A stretch of 64,000 bases of DNA from Ruminococcus bovis (GTDB lineage Bacteria > Bacillota > Clostridia > Oscillospirales > Acutalibacteraceae), in NCBI RefSeq assembly GCF_005601135.1, contig NZ_CP039381.1, positions 1,981,941-2,045,940 on the forward strand, read 5' to 3'. The notes beneath the pieces are model-generated. The model ran no database searches. It was given only the letters and a program-made list of their open reading frames with translations, and had not been told where the DNA came from. Position numbers and translations under genes: made by a program. This document shows positions 18,116 to 26,297 of this stretch, piece after piece; position 1 is the first letter of the stretch; every line of letters starts with the position of its first letter.

Positions 18116-19174
18116 ATGTATGTTGAATTAAAGAATATTAACAAAACATATGGTGATTACAAAGCATCAAGTGATGTAAACTTCGGCATAGAAAAAGGTA
18201 AACTTATCGGCTTATTAGGTCCTTCCGGTAGTGGCAAAACTACAATCCTTCGTATGATTGCAGGACTTGAAAATCCTGATAGTGGTGAAATTATTATTGA
18301 CGGTGAAGTTGTTAACAATATTCCGGCAAGTAAAAGAGGTATCGGTTTTGTATTCCAAAACTATGCTTTGTTTAGATATATGACAGTTTTTGATAACATT
18401 GCTTTCGGTCTGAAAATTCAGAAGAAAAGTAAGAAGTATATCAGAGAAAGAGTAAAAGAACTTATTAAGTTAATTGGTCTTGAAGGTCTTGATAACCGTT
18501 ATCCAAGTCAGCTTTCAGGTGGTCAAAGACAGAGAGTAGCTTTTGCAAGAGCATTAGCACCAAACCCACATTTACTTTTACTTGATGAACCTTTTGCAGC
18601 TATTGATGCAAAGGTAAGACAGGAACTTCGTTCATGGCTAAAAGAGATGATTCAAAAGCTGGGTGTTACAAGTATTTTCGTAACTCATGACCAAGATGAG
18701 GCAATTGAAGTAGCTGATGAAATCATCATCACCAACAAAGGTAGGATTGAACAAAAGGGAACACCTTTTGAAATTTACCAAAAGCCTGAAACTGCTTTTT
18801 CAGCAACATTCTTTGGCAAAACTTCATTCCTGGAAGATTATACAAAGTTCAATACCTTTGAGAGAATTGAAGGTGCAGAAAAAGCAATTGTAAGACCTGA
18901 ATTTGTGAAGATTTATAAATATGGTGAAAAGCTAAAGTACAAGACTTCTGCTTCTATCGGTAAAGTAGTGAAAACTGCCTTTATGGGTGACAGAATTGAA
19001 ATCACAGTTGAAAGTAACGGTAGCACATTAGTTGCCACAAGAGGACTTGATGAACCTTCAGTTTCAGTAGGTGAGGAAGTAAGAGTGTTCCTATACAAAA
19101 CTATTGTAACAGTTGGCAACAAGGCCCATATCCTAGATAACCTAGCACTAACAGAGGTTTCAATGGTTATCTAA
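18116..19174 (+). CDS. cysA: Sulfate ABC transporter ATP-binding protein CysA
   Basis: A 352-residue ABC ATPase. Walker A is GPSGSGKTT, the signature is LSGGQRQRVAFARAL, Walker B is LLLLDEPFAAID and the H-loop is FVTHDQDEA. After residue ~240 there is a regulatory TOBE-like domain with VRPEFVKIY. It powers sulfate uptake with the preceding subunits. The family is also close to molybdate ModC, but the neighbouring sulfate-binding protein and permeases favour sulfate. hemA follows after its own promoter. Confidence 0.93.
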   Translation: MYVELKNINKTYGDYKASSDVNFGIEKGKLIGLLGPSGSGKTTILRMIAGLENPDSGEIIIDGEVVNNIPASKRGIGFVFQNYALFRYMTVFDNIAFGLKIQKKSKKYIRERVKELIKLIGLEGLDNRYPSQLSGGQRQRVAFARALAPNPHLLLLDEPFAAIDAKVRQELRSWLKEMIQKLGVTSIFVTHDQDEAIEVADEIIITNKGRIEQKGTPFEIYQKPETAFSATFFGKTSFLEDYTKFNTFERIEGAEKAIVRPEFVKIYKYGEKLKYKTSASIGKVVKTAFMGDRIEITVESNGSTLVATRGLDEPSVSVGEEVRVFLYKTIVTVGNKAHILDNLALTEVSMVI

Positions 19175-19176
19175 TA

Positions 19177-19205
19177 TTGACAATATTCATTTCAAGTATT
19201 AAAAT
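19177..19205 (+). promoter_or_regulatory. Sigma-A promoter of the hem/siroheme operon
   Basis: TTGACA (19177-19182), 17-bp spacer, TAAAAT (19200-19205), starting 3 bases after the cysA stop. It would give siroheme synthesis a transcript of its own in addition to read-through from the importer. Confidence 0.75.
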
Positions 19206-19235
19206 TTACATTAGAATTTTAAATGGGTGAAAATA

Positions 19236-20348
19236 TTGAATTGTATTAGTCTTAACTATAAGCAAATTAAACTTGATATTAGAAAGTCATTTGCTTTTGA
19301 TGATAATGTAAAACTAAATATTATGAAACAACTTACACTGGGTGACAAGATCACCCAGTGCATTTTACTATGTACTTGTAACCGTACAGAAGTTTATTTT
19401 GACGGTAGCAAAAAGTACTTTGATTATGTAATAAAAGTATTGTCACAGTATTCTAATGTGTCAAAAGATGCAATCAAAAAGTATGCAATGTTCTTTGAAA
19501 ATGAAAAAGCTACTTTCCATCTTTTTAAAGTTACAAGTGGAATTGACTCAATGGTTATGGGTGAGGATGAAATCCTTAGCCAAACAAGAAGTGCATATAT
19601 GTTCTCCAAGAATAATAACTTTACAAGTTATGAGTTCAATATGATTTTCCAAAAGTCATTTGAATGTGCAAAGATTATTAAGAATGAAACACCTTTATCC
19701 ACAACATCAATTTCAGTAGCCACATTAGTGGGCAATGTTGTGTCAAAATTAGGGGACAACACAAATGTACTTGTAATCGGTGCAAGTGGTAAAATCGGTA
19801 CAACAGTTGTAAAGAATCTTCTTTCACATAAAAATATAAATGTAAAAATAACTATGAGAGAACATAATAAGCAACTGTCAACTGTTGATGATAATATAGA
19901 GGTTGTACCTTATAATGATAGATATAATTATATTAACAATTCTGATTGTATTGTAAGTGCAACAAAAAGCCCTCACTATACTATTACTAAGTATGATGTT
20001 GATAATAGTGATATAAAGGCAAAGTCAAGACTTCTTATTGACCTTGCAGTACCTCCTGATATTGACAGTGAACTTGACGGTTATAATGGTTTTTCAATTT
20101 TAAATATTGACCACTTTGAAGAAATAGCAAATTATAATAACAAAATCAAAGAATCAAGTGTTGAGTCAGCCTTAAAAATTATAGGTGAAGAAATTGATGA
20201 ACTAAAGAAAGATATTATCTTTCATTCATTTTTGCCTAAGATGAAGAATATGGATGATAAAGAGAAGAAAGTTATTTATAAAATGAAGTCAAATCTATCT
20301 TCAAAATCATTTGAAGAATTTATTTCAGTATATGAGAAAGAGAGTTAG
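19236..20348 (+). CDS. hemA: Glutamyl-tRNA reductase
   Basis: A ~370-residue enzyme of the C5 pathway; it reduces glutamyl-tRNA(Glu) to glutamate-1-semialdehyde with NADPH. The catalytic Cys is in LLCTCNRTEVYF. GIDSMVMGEDEILSQ and the NADP loop VIGASGKIGTT are clear. It is shorter than the usual ~420 residues and the C-terminal dimerisation helix region is reduced. I prefer the TTG start at 19236 with GGGTGA 5 bases before it; GTG at 19227 is an alternative. A perfect 10-bp inverted repeat lies inside the gene at 19336-19360. Confidence 0.92.
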   Translation: MNCISLNYKQIKLDIRKSFAFDDNVKLNIMKQLTLGDKITQCILLCTCNRTEVYFDGSKKYFDYVIKVLSQYSNVSKDAIKKYAMFFENEKATFHLFKVTSGIDSMVMGEDEILSQTRSAYMFSKNNNFTSYEFNMIFQKSFECAKIIKNETPLSTTSISVATLVGNVVSKLGDNTNVLVIGASGKIGTTVVKNLLSHKNINVKITMREHNKQLSTVDDNIEVVPYNDRYNYINNSDCIVSATKSPHYTITKYDVDNSDIKAKSRLLIDLAVPPDIDSELDGYNGFSILNIDHFEEIANYNNKIKESSVESALKIIGEEIDELKKDIIFHSFLPKMKNMDDKEKKVIYKMKSNLSSKSFEEFISVYEKES

Positions 20349-20349
20349 T

Positions 20350-20958
20350 ATGGGGTATTTTCCATTTTTTGTAGATGTAGAAAATCAAAATTGCCTTGTT
20401 GTAGGTGGTGGTGTAGTAGCTTTGAGAAAGATAGAAAAGCTATTGCCTTTTAACCCAAAGATTACTGTTGTTTCTCCTAAAGTACATAAAGAAATTTTAT
20501 CAATAGAAAATATAAATATAATTAAGAGAAAATTTGATTTTAATGATTTAAAGGGAAAATCATTTGTAATAACTGCAACTAATGATAAAGCTCTCAATAA
20601 GGAAATTTATAATTCTTGTAAAGAAAATAATATTCCTGTAAATACTGTTGATGATAAGGATAATTGTTCTTTTATTTTCCCTGCACTTGCTAGGAATAAG
20701 GGTGTAACTGTTGCAATCTCAACATCAGGAAAAAGCCCTCTATACGCAAAGTATCTTCGTAAAAAGATAGAAAATTTAATCCAAGATAGCGAAAGTATAG
20801 TTGATAACTTAAGCAAATACAGAGCGAAAATCAAGGATGAAATTTCTTTAGAAGAAAATAGAAAGGTAGCATTTGAAAAGCTACTTGACTATTCTCTAAA
20901 TAATGAAAATATTACAGATGATTTAGTAGATAAAATAATTAAGGGTTTGTCAGTATGA
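20350..20958 (+). CDS. Precorrin-2 dehydrogenase / sirohydrochlorin ferrochelatase-type protein (SirC/CysG N-terminal family)
   Basis: A 202-residue NAD-dependent protein matching the N-terminal half of CysG. YFPFFVDVENQNCLVVGGGV starts it, with the Rossmann glycines; FVITATNDKALNKEIYNSC and SFIFPALARNKGVTVAISTS, followed by GKSPLYAKYLRKKIE, are family hallmarks. It oxidises precorrin-2 to sirohydrochlorin; whether it also inserts iron cannot be told. The start at 20350 is 1 base after the hemA stop; the in-frame extension to 20311 lies within hemA. It overlaps hemC by 4 bases. Confidence 0.9.
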   Translation: MGYFPFFVDVENQNCLVVGGGVVALRKIEKLLPFNPKITVVSPKVHKEILSIENINIIKRKFDFNDLKGKSFVITATNDKALNKEIYNSCKENNIPVNTVDDKDNCSFIFPALARNKGVTVAISTSGKSPLYAKYLRKKIENLIQDSESIVDNLSKYRAKIKDEISLEENRKVAFEKLLDYSLNNENITDDLVDKIIKGLSV

Positions 20959-21809
20959 GTATAAAGATAGGTACAAGAAAAAGTAAATTAGCACTTGCCC
21001 AAACAAATATGGTTGTAAATGAAATCAAAAAGTACTTCCCATCAATTAATATTGAAGTGGTACATTTTACAACTAAAGGTGATAAAGTCCTTAATAAACC
21101 ACTTATAAATATAGGTGGCAAAGGTGTCTTTGTAACAGAAATCGAAGATGCTTTAATAAATAAAGAAATTGATTTGGCAGTCCATAGTGCTAAGGATTTA
21201 CCTTTACAGTTGCAAGATAATTTAACTATTTCTGCAGTTTTGAAAAGAGGAAATTATCGAGATACTTTAGTAACTGTTAAAGAGAAAGAAATAGATTTTT
21301 CTAAGGAAACTGTAATCGGAACAGGCAGTAACCGTAGAAAGTTAGCTTTTAAAAATTTATATCCAAATGCTACTTTTAAGGATATTAGAGGTAATGTAGA
21401 TACTAGACTTAATAAACTTTATACCGGTGAATATGACGGTATTATTTTAGCAATGGCAGGACTAGAAAGATTAGATTTATTAAGTGACAGTAGATTTACT
21501 TTCACACCATTTGACTATAAAGATTTTGTACCGGCACCATGCCAAGGTATAATTGCTATTGAGTCAAGAAACAATGATTTAACAGAAATCCTATCTAAAA
21601 TAAATCATCAAGATACCTTTTATGCATTCCAAACCGAAAGACATATTTTAAACATTCTTAATGCAGATTGTGGAATGCCACTAGGTGCATATAGCTTTGT
21701 AGAAAATAATAAAATCAATGTAGTATATACAAGTGACAGTAAAGAGATAATCACAAAAAGTGATTTAATAGAAAATAGATTTAACCTTGCAGAAAGTGTG
21801 GTGAGATAG
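20955..21809 (+). CDS. hemC: Porphobilinogen deaminase (hydroxymethylbilane synthase)
   Basis: A 284-residue enzyme that joins four porphobilinogens. IGTRKSKLALAQTNMV, DLAVHSAKDLP, GTGSNRRKLAF and VPAPCQGIIAIESR are all family motifs. The dipyrromethane cofactor Cys is in LNADCGMPLGAY. It is a little shorter than the usual ~310 residues because the C-terminal domain is compact. The ATG overlaps the sirC stop by ATGA. Confidence 0.94.
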   Translation: MSIKIGTRKSKLALAQTNMVVNEIKKYFPSINIEVVHFTTKGDKVLNKPLINIGGKGVFVTEIEDALINKEIDLAVHSAKDLPLQLQDNLTISAVLKRGNYRDTLVTVKEKEIDFSKETVIGTGSNRRKLAFKNLYPNATFKDIRGNVDTRLNKLYTGEYDGIILAMAGLERLDLLSDSRFTFTPFDYKDFVPAPCQGIIAIESRNNDLTEILSKINHQDTFYAFQTERHILNILNADCGMPLGAYSFVENNKINVVYTSDSKEIITKSDLIENRFNLAESVVR

Positions 21810-23281
21810 TGGGAGTAGTATATTTAGTAGGTGCAGGTTGTGGTGATTATGACCTAATCACTATGAGAGGTTATGAACTGCTCAAGAAGTGTGATGTATT
21901 GGTTTACGATAGCCTAATAGACAGTAAATTTCTTGACTTTGTAAAGGATACTTGTGAGAAAATTCCTGTAGGCAAAAGAGCCGGTCAAAAAAGTGCAAAA
22001 CAAGAAGATATAAACAATATCCTAGTTACAAAAGCCAAAGAAAACAACATTGTTGTAAGACTTAAGGGTGGTGATCCATTTGTTTTTGGCAGAGGTGGAG
22101 AAGAAATTATTTCTTTAAAAGAAAATAATATTCCATATGAAGTAGTACCGGGAATTACTTCCTCAGTAGCAGTACCTGAACTTTCAGGTATTCCTGTAAC
22201 CCACAGAAAAACTGCAAGAAGTTTCACCGTAATTACAGGTCATACAAAGGATGATTTGTTGCCTGAGAATATGGAGCATTTTGCAAAGTTAAAGGGTACT
22301 TTAGTTTTCTTGATGGGACTAAATAATATTGAAAAAATCACCCAAAGTTTAATCGCAAATGGCAAAGAAAAATCTACACCGTCAGCAGTAATTTCTAATG
22401 GTGCAACTAAAAATCAAGTTGTAGTAAAAGGTACATTAGAAAATATTGCAGAAAAGGTTAAAGAAAATAATGTAAAATCACCTGCAATTATAACGGTAGG
22501 AGAAACTTCTTCCTATGACTTTTCTCGTACAATTAAACTACCACTTGATAACACTACAGTTACAGTTACAGGTACTAAGAGATTTTCTGAAAAATTACAA
22601 CAGAAACTTTATGAAAAGGGTGCATCTGTAACTCACCTAAATTATCTAAAGGTAGAAAAGTATAACCAAAATAGAAATTTAGAAAATGCACTAAAGAATT
22701 TATCTGACTATTCTTTAATAGTGCTGACAAGTATTAACGGTGCAGAAATTTTCTTTGAAAAGTTAATTGAATATAAGATTGATGTACGAAAATTATCCAA
22801 TATTAAGTTTGCAGTAATAGGCTCAGGTACTGCCAAAACTATGGAGAACCATGGTATTATTCCTGACCTAGTACCGGCAGAATTTACTTCATTGGCACTA
22901 GGCAACTTAATTGCAAAAACTTATGAAAATGGAAAAGTACTAATCCTAAGAGCAGAGAAAGGCTCAAAGGATTTAACAGAAGTTTTGTCGAAAAATAATA
23001 TTGACTATGACGATATAAAGACTTATGATGTAATTAACAGTAGCAAAAGTATGGAAAAGGAAGTAACAACCGATTACATTACTTTTGCAAGTTCTTCCGG
23101 TGTAGAAGAATTTTTCAAAAACAATTTTACAATATCAGAGAGAACAAAGATTGTTTCAATCGGTAACATAACTTCAAAGTCACTTTTAAAGCATAATGTA
23201 AAGGACTTTATAACTTCACAAGTAGCCGATACAAATGGTCTTTTAAGTGCTATAATTAATGATGTGAAATTTAGGAAATAG
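21809..23281 (+). CDS. Fused uroporphyrinogen-III C-methyltransferase / uroporphyrinogen-III synthase
   Basis: A 490-residue bifunctional protein. Residues ~1-245 are the CobA/SUMT methyltransferase: VYLVGAGCGDYDLITMRG, VYDSLID, RLKGGDPFVFGRGGEE and VVPGITSSVAVPELSGIPVT. Residues ~250-490 are the HemD fold, with VTVTGTKRFSEKL, LIVLTSINGAEIFFE and ITFASSSGVEEFF. It closes the tetrapyrrole ring and then methylates C2 and C7 to precorrin-2. This fusion is known in Clostridia and other Firmicutes. The start is GTG at 21809, sharing a base with the hemC stop. Confidence 0.93.
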   Translation: MGVVYLVGAGCGDYDLITMRGYELLKKCDVLVYDSLIDSKFLDFVKDTCEKIPVGKRAGQKSAKQEDINNILVTKAKENNIVVRLKGGDPFVFGRGGEEIISLKENNIPYEVVPGITSSVAVPELSGIPVTHRKTARSFTVITGHTKDDLLPENMEHFAKLKGTLVFLMGLNNIEKITQSLIANGKEKSTPSAVISNGATKNQVVVKGTLENIAEKVKENNVKSPAIITVGETSSYDFSRTIKLPLDNTTVTVTGTKRFSEKLQQKLYEKGASVTHLNYLKVEKYNQNRNLENALKNLSDYSLIVLTSINGAEIFFEKLIEYKIDVRKLSNIKFAVIGSGTAKTMENHGIIPDLVPAEFTSLALGNLIAKTYENGKVLILRAEKGSKDLTEVLSKNNIDYDDIKTYDVINSSKSMEKEVTTDYITFASSSGVEEFFKNNFTISERTKIVSIGNITSKSLLKHNVKDFITSQVADTNGLLSAIINDVKFRK

Positions 23282-23292
23282 AGGAATAGAAA

Positions 23293-24261
23293 ATGGAAAG
23301 AATGAGAAGACTTCGTCAGTCAAAAGCAATTCGTGATATGGTGGAGGAAACAAGAGTAAACAAAAAGGATTTAATATATCCTATTTTTGTTGCTGAAGGT
23401 GAAAATATCAAAACACCTGTTGACTCAATGCCCGGTATTTATCAGTATTCAATAGATAACCTTGACCCAATTTTAAAGGAAATAAATGATAGCAAAATTT
23501 CAGGACTTTTAATTTTCGGTGTACCTAAACATAAGGATGAAGTAGGTTCATCAGCTTATGACGATAACGGTATTACCCAAAATGCCATTAGATATATTAA
23601 GTCAAAGTACCCTAATATGATTGTTGTTGCAGATGTATGTTTATGTGAATACACTTCTCATGGTCATTGTGGTGTAGTAGACGGTGATGAAATTCTAAAC
23701 GATGCAACATTACCACTACTTTGCAAAATGTCAGTTAGTCTAGCAAAAGCAGGTGCAGATATTATTGCACCATCAGATATGATGGATGGTAGAGTAGAGG
23801 CTATCAGAGACAGCCTTGACCATAACGGTTTTATTAACACACCTATTATGGCTTATAGTGCAAAGTTTGCATCAGCATACTATTCACCATTTAGAGATGC
23901 AGCAGATTCTTGCCCACATTTTGGTGACAGAAAGTCATATCAAATGAATGTGGCAAACGGTAGAGAGGCTTTAAGAGAAATTTTAGCTGATGACTATGAA
24001 GGTGCTGATATGTTAATGGTAAAACCTGCTTTAGCTTTTCTTGATATTATTGCTAAAGCTAAGGAATATACCAACAAGCCTATTGTTACTTACAATGTTA
24101 GTGGTGAGTATTCAATGGTAAAAGCAGCAGCACAAAACGGTTGGATTGATGAAAAGAAAATCGTAATGGAAAATATGATTGGAATGAAGAGAGCCGGTGC
24201 TGATATTATTATTACATATCACGCATTAGATGTAGCAAAGTGGCTTGATGAAGAGGAATAA
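23293..24261 (+). CDS. hemB: Delta-aminolevulinic acid dehydratase (porphobilinogen synthase)
   Basis: A 322-residue enzyme condensing two 5-aminolevulinates. The zinc-binding cysteines are in DVCLCEYTSHGHCGVV, so this is the Zn-dependent form. The Schiff-base lysines lie in AYSAKFASAYYSPFR and MLMVKPALAFLDI. The N-terminal RMRRLRQSKAIRDMV is family-typical. It sits 11 bases after cobA-hemD and 1 base before hemL. Confidence 0.96.
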   Translation: MERMRRLRQSKAIRDMVEETRVNKKDLIYPIFVAEGENIKTPVDSMPGIYQYSIDNLDPILKEINDSKISGLLIFGVPKHKDEVGSSAYDDNGITQNAIRYIKSKYPNMIVVADVCLCEYTSHGHCGVVDGDEILNDATLPLLCKMSVSLAKAGADIIAPSDMMDGRVEAIRDSLDHNGFINTPIMAYSAKFASAYYSPFRDAADSCPHFGDRKSYQMNVANGREALREILADDYEGADMLMVKPALAFLDIIAKAKEYTNKPIVTYNVSGEYSMVKAAAQNGWIDEKKIVMENMIGMKRAGADIIITYHALDVAKWLDEEE

Positions 24262-24262
24262 T

Positions 24263-25525
24263 ATGATTACTACAAATTCAGAAAATTTATATAATGAAGC
24301 ACAAAAGTTTATGCCCGGTGGTGTTAACAGTCCTGTAAGAGCTTGTCGTTCAGTAGGCAGAACACCACTGTTTATTGACAAAGCAAAGGGCAGTTATATT
24401 TATGATGTTGACGGCAATAAATATATTGACTACATTTGTTCTTGGGGTCCTAATATTTTAGGTCATTGTAGGGAAGAAGTTATTAACGCAGTTAAAGCAA
24501 CTTGTGACAAAGGGCTAACATTCGGTGCTTGTCATAAGGGAGAAATTACTTTAGCAAAATTAATTCAAAAGCACTTCCCATCAATGGAAATGTTGCGACT
24601 TGTTAATTCCGGTACAGAAGCAGTTATGAGTGCCATCAGAGCAGCAAGAGGCTATACAGGTAAGGACAAGATTATTAAGTTTGAGGGTTGTTACCATGGT
24701 CATTCCGATGGACTACTTGTAAAGGGTGGCTCTGGACTTTTAACAAACTCAATTCCTAATAGTGCAGGTGTACCAAAGGGTTATACAGATACAACTTTAC
24801 TTGCAAAGTACAATGATGAAAATTCTGTAGAAGAATTATTCAATGCAAATAAAGATGAAATTGCTTGTGTTATTGTAGAGCCTTGTGCAGCTAATATGGG
24901 TGTTGTACCACCAAAGGAAGGCTTTTTGCAGTTTCTAAGAGATATTACCAAGAAGAATAATGCACTTCTGATTTTTGATGAAGTTATTACAGGCTTTAGA
25001 CTTTCAATCGGTGGTGCTCAAAAGTACTACAATATAACACCTGACCTTACTACACTGGGTAAAATTGTTGGTGGTGGTATGCCACTTGCAGTTTATGGTG
25101 GTAAAAGGGAAGTAATGGAGTGTGTTGCACCACTAGGCTCAGTATATCAAGCCGGTACACTTTCAGGTAATCCGGTAGCAGTTACTTCCGGTATAGAAAC
25201 TATCAAAATTCTTGAAAGCAATGTATCTCAGTATGATGTATTAAATGAAAAGTCAGCAAAGATTGAAAAAGCTATGAAAGAATCAGGACTTAATGTTAAC
25301 AGAGTAGGTTCAATTATGACACCATTCTTTACTGAAAAAAAGGTTACCGACTACGATACAGCAGTAACTTCAAATACAAAGAATTTTGCAAAGTTCTTTA
25401 ACCATATGCAAAGTAACGGTATTTATTCAGCACCATCACAGTTTGAAGCAATGTTTGTTTCAATGGCTCATTCTGATGAAGATATTGATTACACTTGTGA
25501 TGTAATTAAATCATTTAAGCTATAA
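24263..25525 (+). CDS. hemL: Glutamate-1-semialdehyde 2,1-aminomutase
   Basis: A 420-residue PLP enzyme producing 5-aminolevulinate. FMPGGVNSPVRACRSVG is the usual N-terminal stretch; VNSGTEAVMSAIRAARG and ALLIFDEVITGFRLSIGGAQ are clear. The PLP lysine is in TTLGKIVGGGMPLA. The start at 24263 has AGAGGA 6 bases upstream, immediately after the hemB stop. With hemA it shows the organism makes tetrapyrroles by the C5 route. No heme-specific gene (hemE, hemH) is in the window, so siroheme is the visible product. Confidence 0.96.
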   Translation: MITTNSENLYNEAQKFMPGGVNSPVRACRSVGRTPLFIDKAKGSYIYDVDGNKYIDYICSWGPNILGHCREEVINAVKATCDKGLTFGACHKGEITLAKLIQKHFPSMEMLRLVNSGTEAVMSAIRAARGYTGKDKIIKFEGCYHGHSDGLLVKGGSGLLTNSIPNSAGVPKGYTDTTLLAKYNDENSVEELFNANKDEIACVIVEPCAANMGVVPPKEGFLQFLRDITKKNNALLIFDEVITGFRLSIGGAQKYYNITPDLTTLGKIVGGGMPLAVYGGKREVMECVAPLGSVYQAGTLSGNPVAVTSGIETIKILESNVSQYDVLNEKSAKIEKAMKESGLNVNRVGSIMTPFFTEKKVTDYDTAVTSNTKNFAKFFNHMQSNGIYSAPSQFEAMFVSMAHSDEDIDYTCDVIKSFKL

Positions 25526-25547
25526 TGAATTTTATATAACAAAAAAG

Positions 25548-25584
25548 TGGGGACTACTTATTAATTTAAGTAGTCCCCATTTTT
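25548..25584. terminator. Bidirectional terminator between hemL and the Rrf2 gene
   Basis: TGGGGACTACTTA / TAAGTAGTCCCCA, a 13-bp perfect stem with a 6-nt loop. A run of A precedes and TTTTT follows, so it can stop transcripts from either side of this convergent pair. Confidence 0.9.
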
Positions 25585-25601
25585 AGGAGTATAATAGTAG
25601 A

Positions 25602-26054
25602 TTAAATATAATACATAAACTCAGATTCTTTTTTACCACTCTTCTGTTTACACATTTCTGTAATATCAGCAAGAGTAATTTTTTCTGTAAAATTCTGAAG
25701 AAAAGCAGTAATGTTATCCCAAACTTCTGACTTTAAGGTTTTTACAATGACAGAGTCTTCATTAACATTATAGAAGTTTACATTTTCAAGTACAGAAATA
25801 TCAAGTGTATCAATAATTTCCTTTAATGTGATTTCATCACTTGGTCTTGCAATGTTATATCCACCACGAGAACCTTTGATACCTCTAATCAAATTACCTT
25901 GCCTTAGAATTGTCATTATCTGTTCAAGGTATTTGCTTGATATGTTGTGTCTTTGAGAAATGCTATACATTGTAACTGCCTCATTCTTGCCGGAGTTAAG
26001 AGCAATATCTACAAGAGCAATAATTCCAAATTCAACTTTAGTAGAGATTTTCAT
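25602..26054 (-). CDS. Rrf2 family transcriptional regulator (CymR-like candidate)
   Basis: A 150-residue winged-helix regulator. The start MKISTKVEFGIIALVDIALN and the HTH ISQRHNISSKYLEQIMTILR, followed by GSRGGYNIARP, are Rrf2 signatures. It has a single Cys (in MCKQKS) and lacks the three-Cys FeS site of IscR and NsrR, so a cluster-free regulator like CymR is more likely. CymR represses sulfur genes together with CysK in Bacillus. Its position divergent from metY, and the shared motif at two sulfur promoters, make it the probable regulator of this regulon. GGAGG lies 6-7 bases before ATG. Confidence 0.88.
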   Translation of the reverse strand: MKISTKVEFGIIALVDIALNSGKNEAVTMYSISQRHNISSKYLEQIMTILRQGNLIRGIKGSRGGYNIARPSDEITLKEIIDTLDISVLENVNFYNVNEDSVIVKTLKSEVWDNITAFLQNFTEKITLADITEMCKQKSGKKESEFMYYI

Positions 26055-26103
26055 ACAAATCCTCCCTTCTTACAATACATACAATACATATCAACTTACT
26101 AGT

Positions 26104-26132
26104 ATTATAACACACCTGATTTTTATATTCAA
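26104..26132 (-). promoter_or_regulatory. Sigma-A promoter of the Rrf2 gene
   Basis: On the minus strand TTGAAT, 17-bp spacer, TATAAT. The leader that follows carries two tandem GTATTGT units 9 bases apart, of unknown meaning. Confidence 0.7.
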
Positions 26133-26213
26133 TATGGTAGTTTTCAGTATTAATCACGAAGAATTTTGTAGAAATAAAGAAAATTGTGTATAAATTACTG
26201 AAAATACACTAAA

Positions 26214-26230
26214 CCTATTGAAATAATAGG
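26214..26230 (+). promoter_or_regulatory. Candidate Rrf2 operator overlapping the metY -35
   Basis: CCTATT-GAAAT-AATAGG, a perfect 6-bp dyad with a 5-bp centre. It covers the -35 hexamer, so binding would block RNA polymerase. The same GAAATAATAGGA core lies upstream of the sulfate importer promoter (15272-15283). Confidence 0.6.
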
Positions 26231-26246
26231 ATTACTATATTATAAT
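26218..26246 (+). promoter_or_regulatory. Sigma-A promoter of the 12-gene sulfate-to-homocysteine operon
   Basis: TTGAAA (26218-26223), 17-bp spacer, TATAAT (26241-26246). No terminator is visible from here to the end of cysN at 35961. Confidence 0.85.
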
Positions 26247-26297
26247 AACTACAAAATCTACTGAAAACGTAGGAAATAAAAATTAGTGGGTGATATA

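Noticed and set aside
19223..19249. Short ATG-led peptide (8 codons) before hemA
   Set aside because: It overlaps the hemA start in another frame and has no SD of its own; chance is the simpler explanation.
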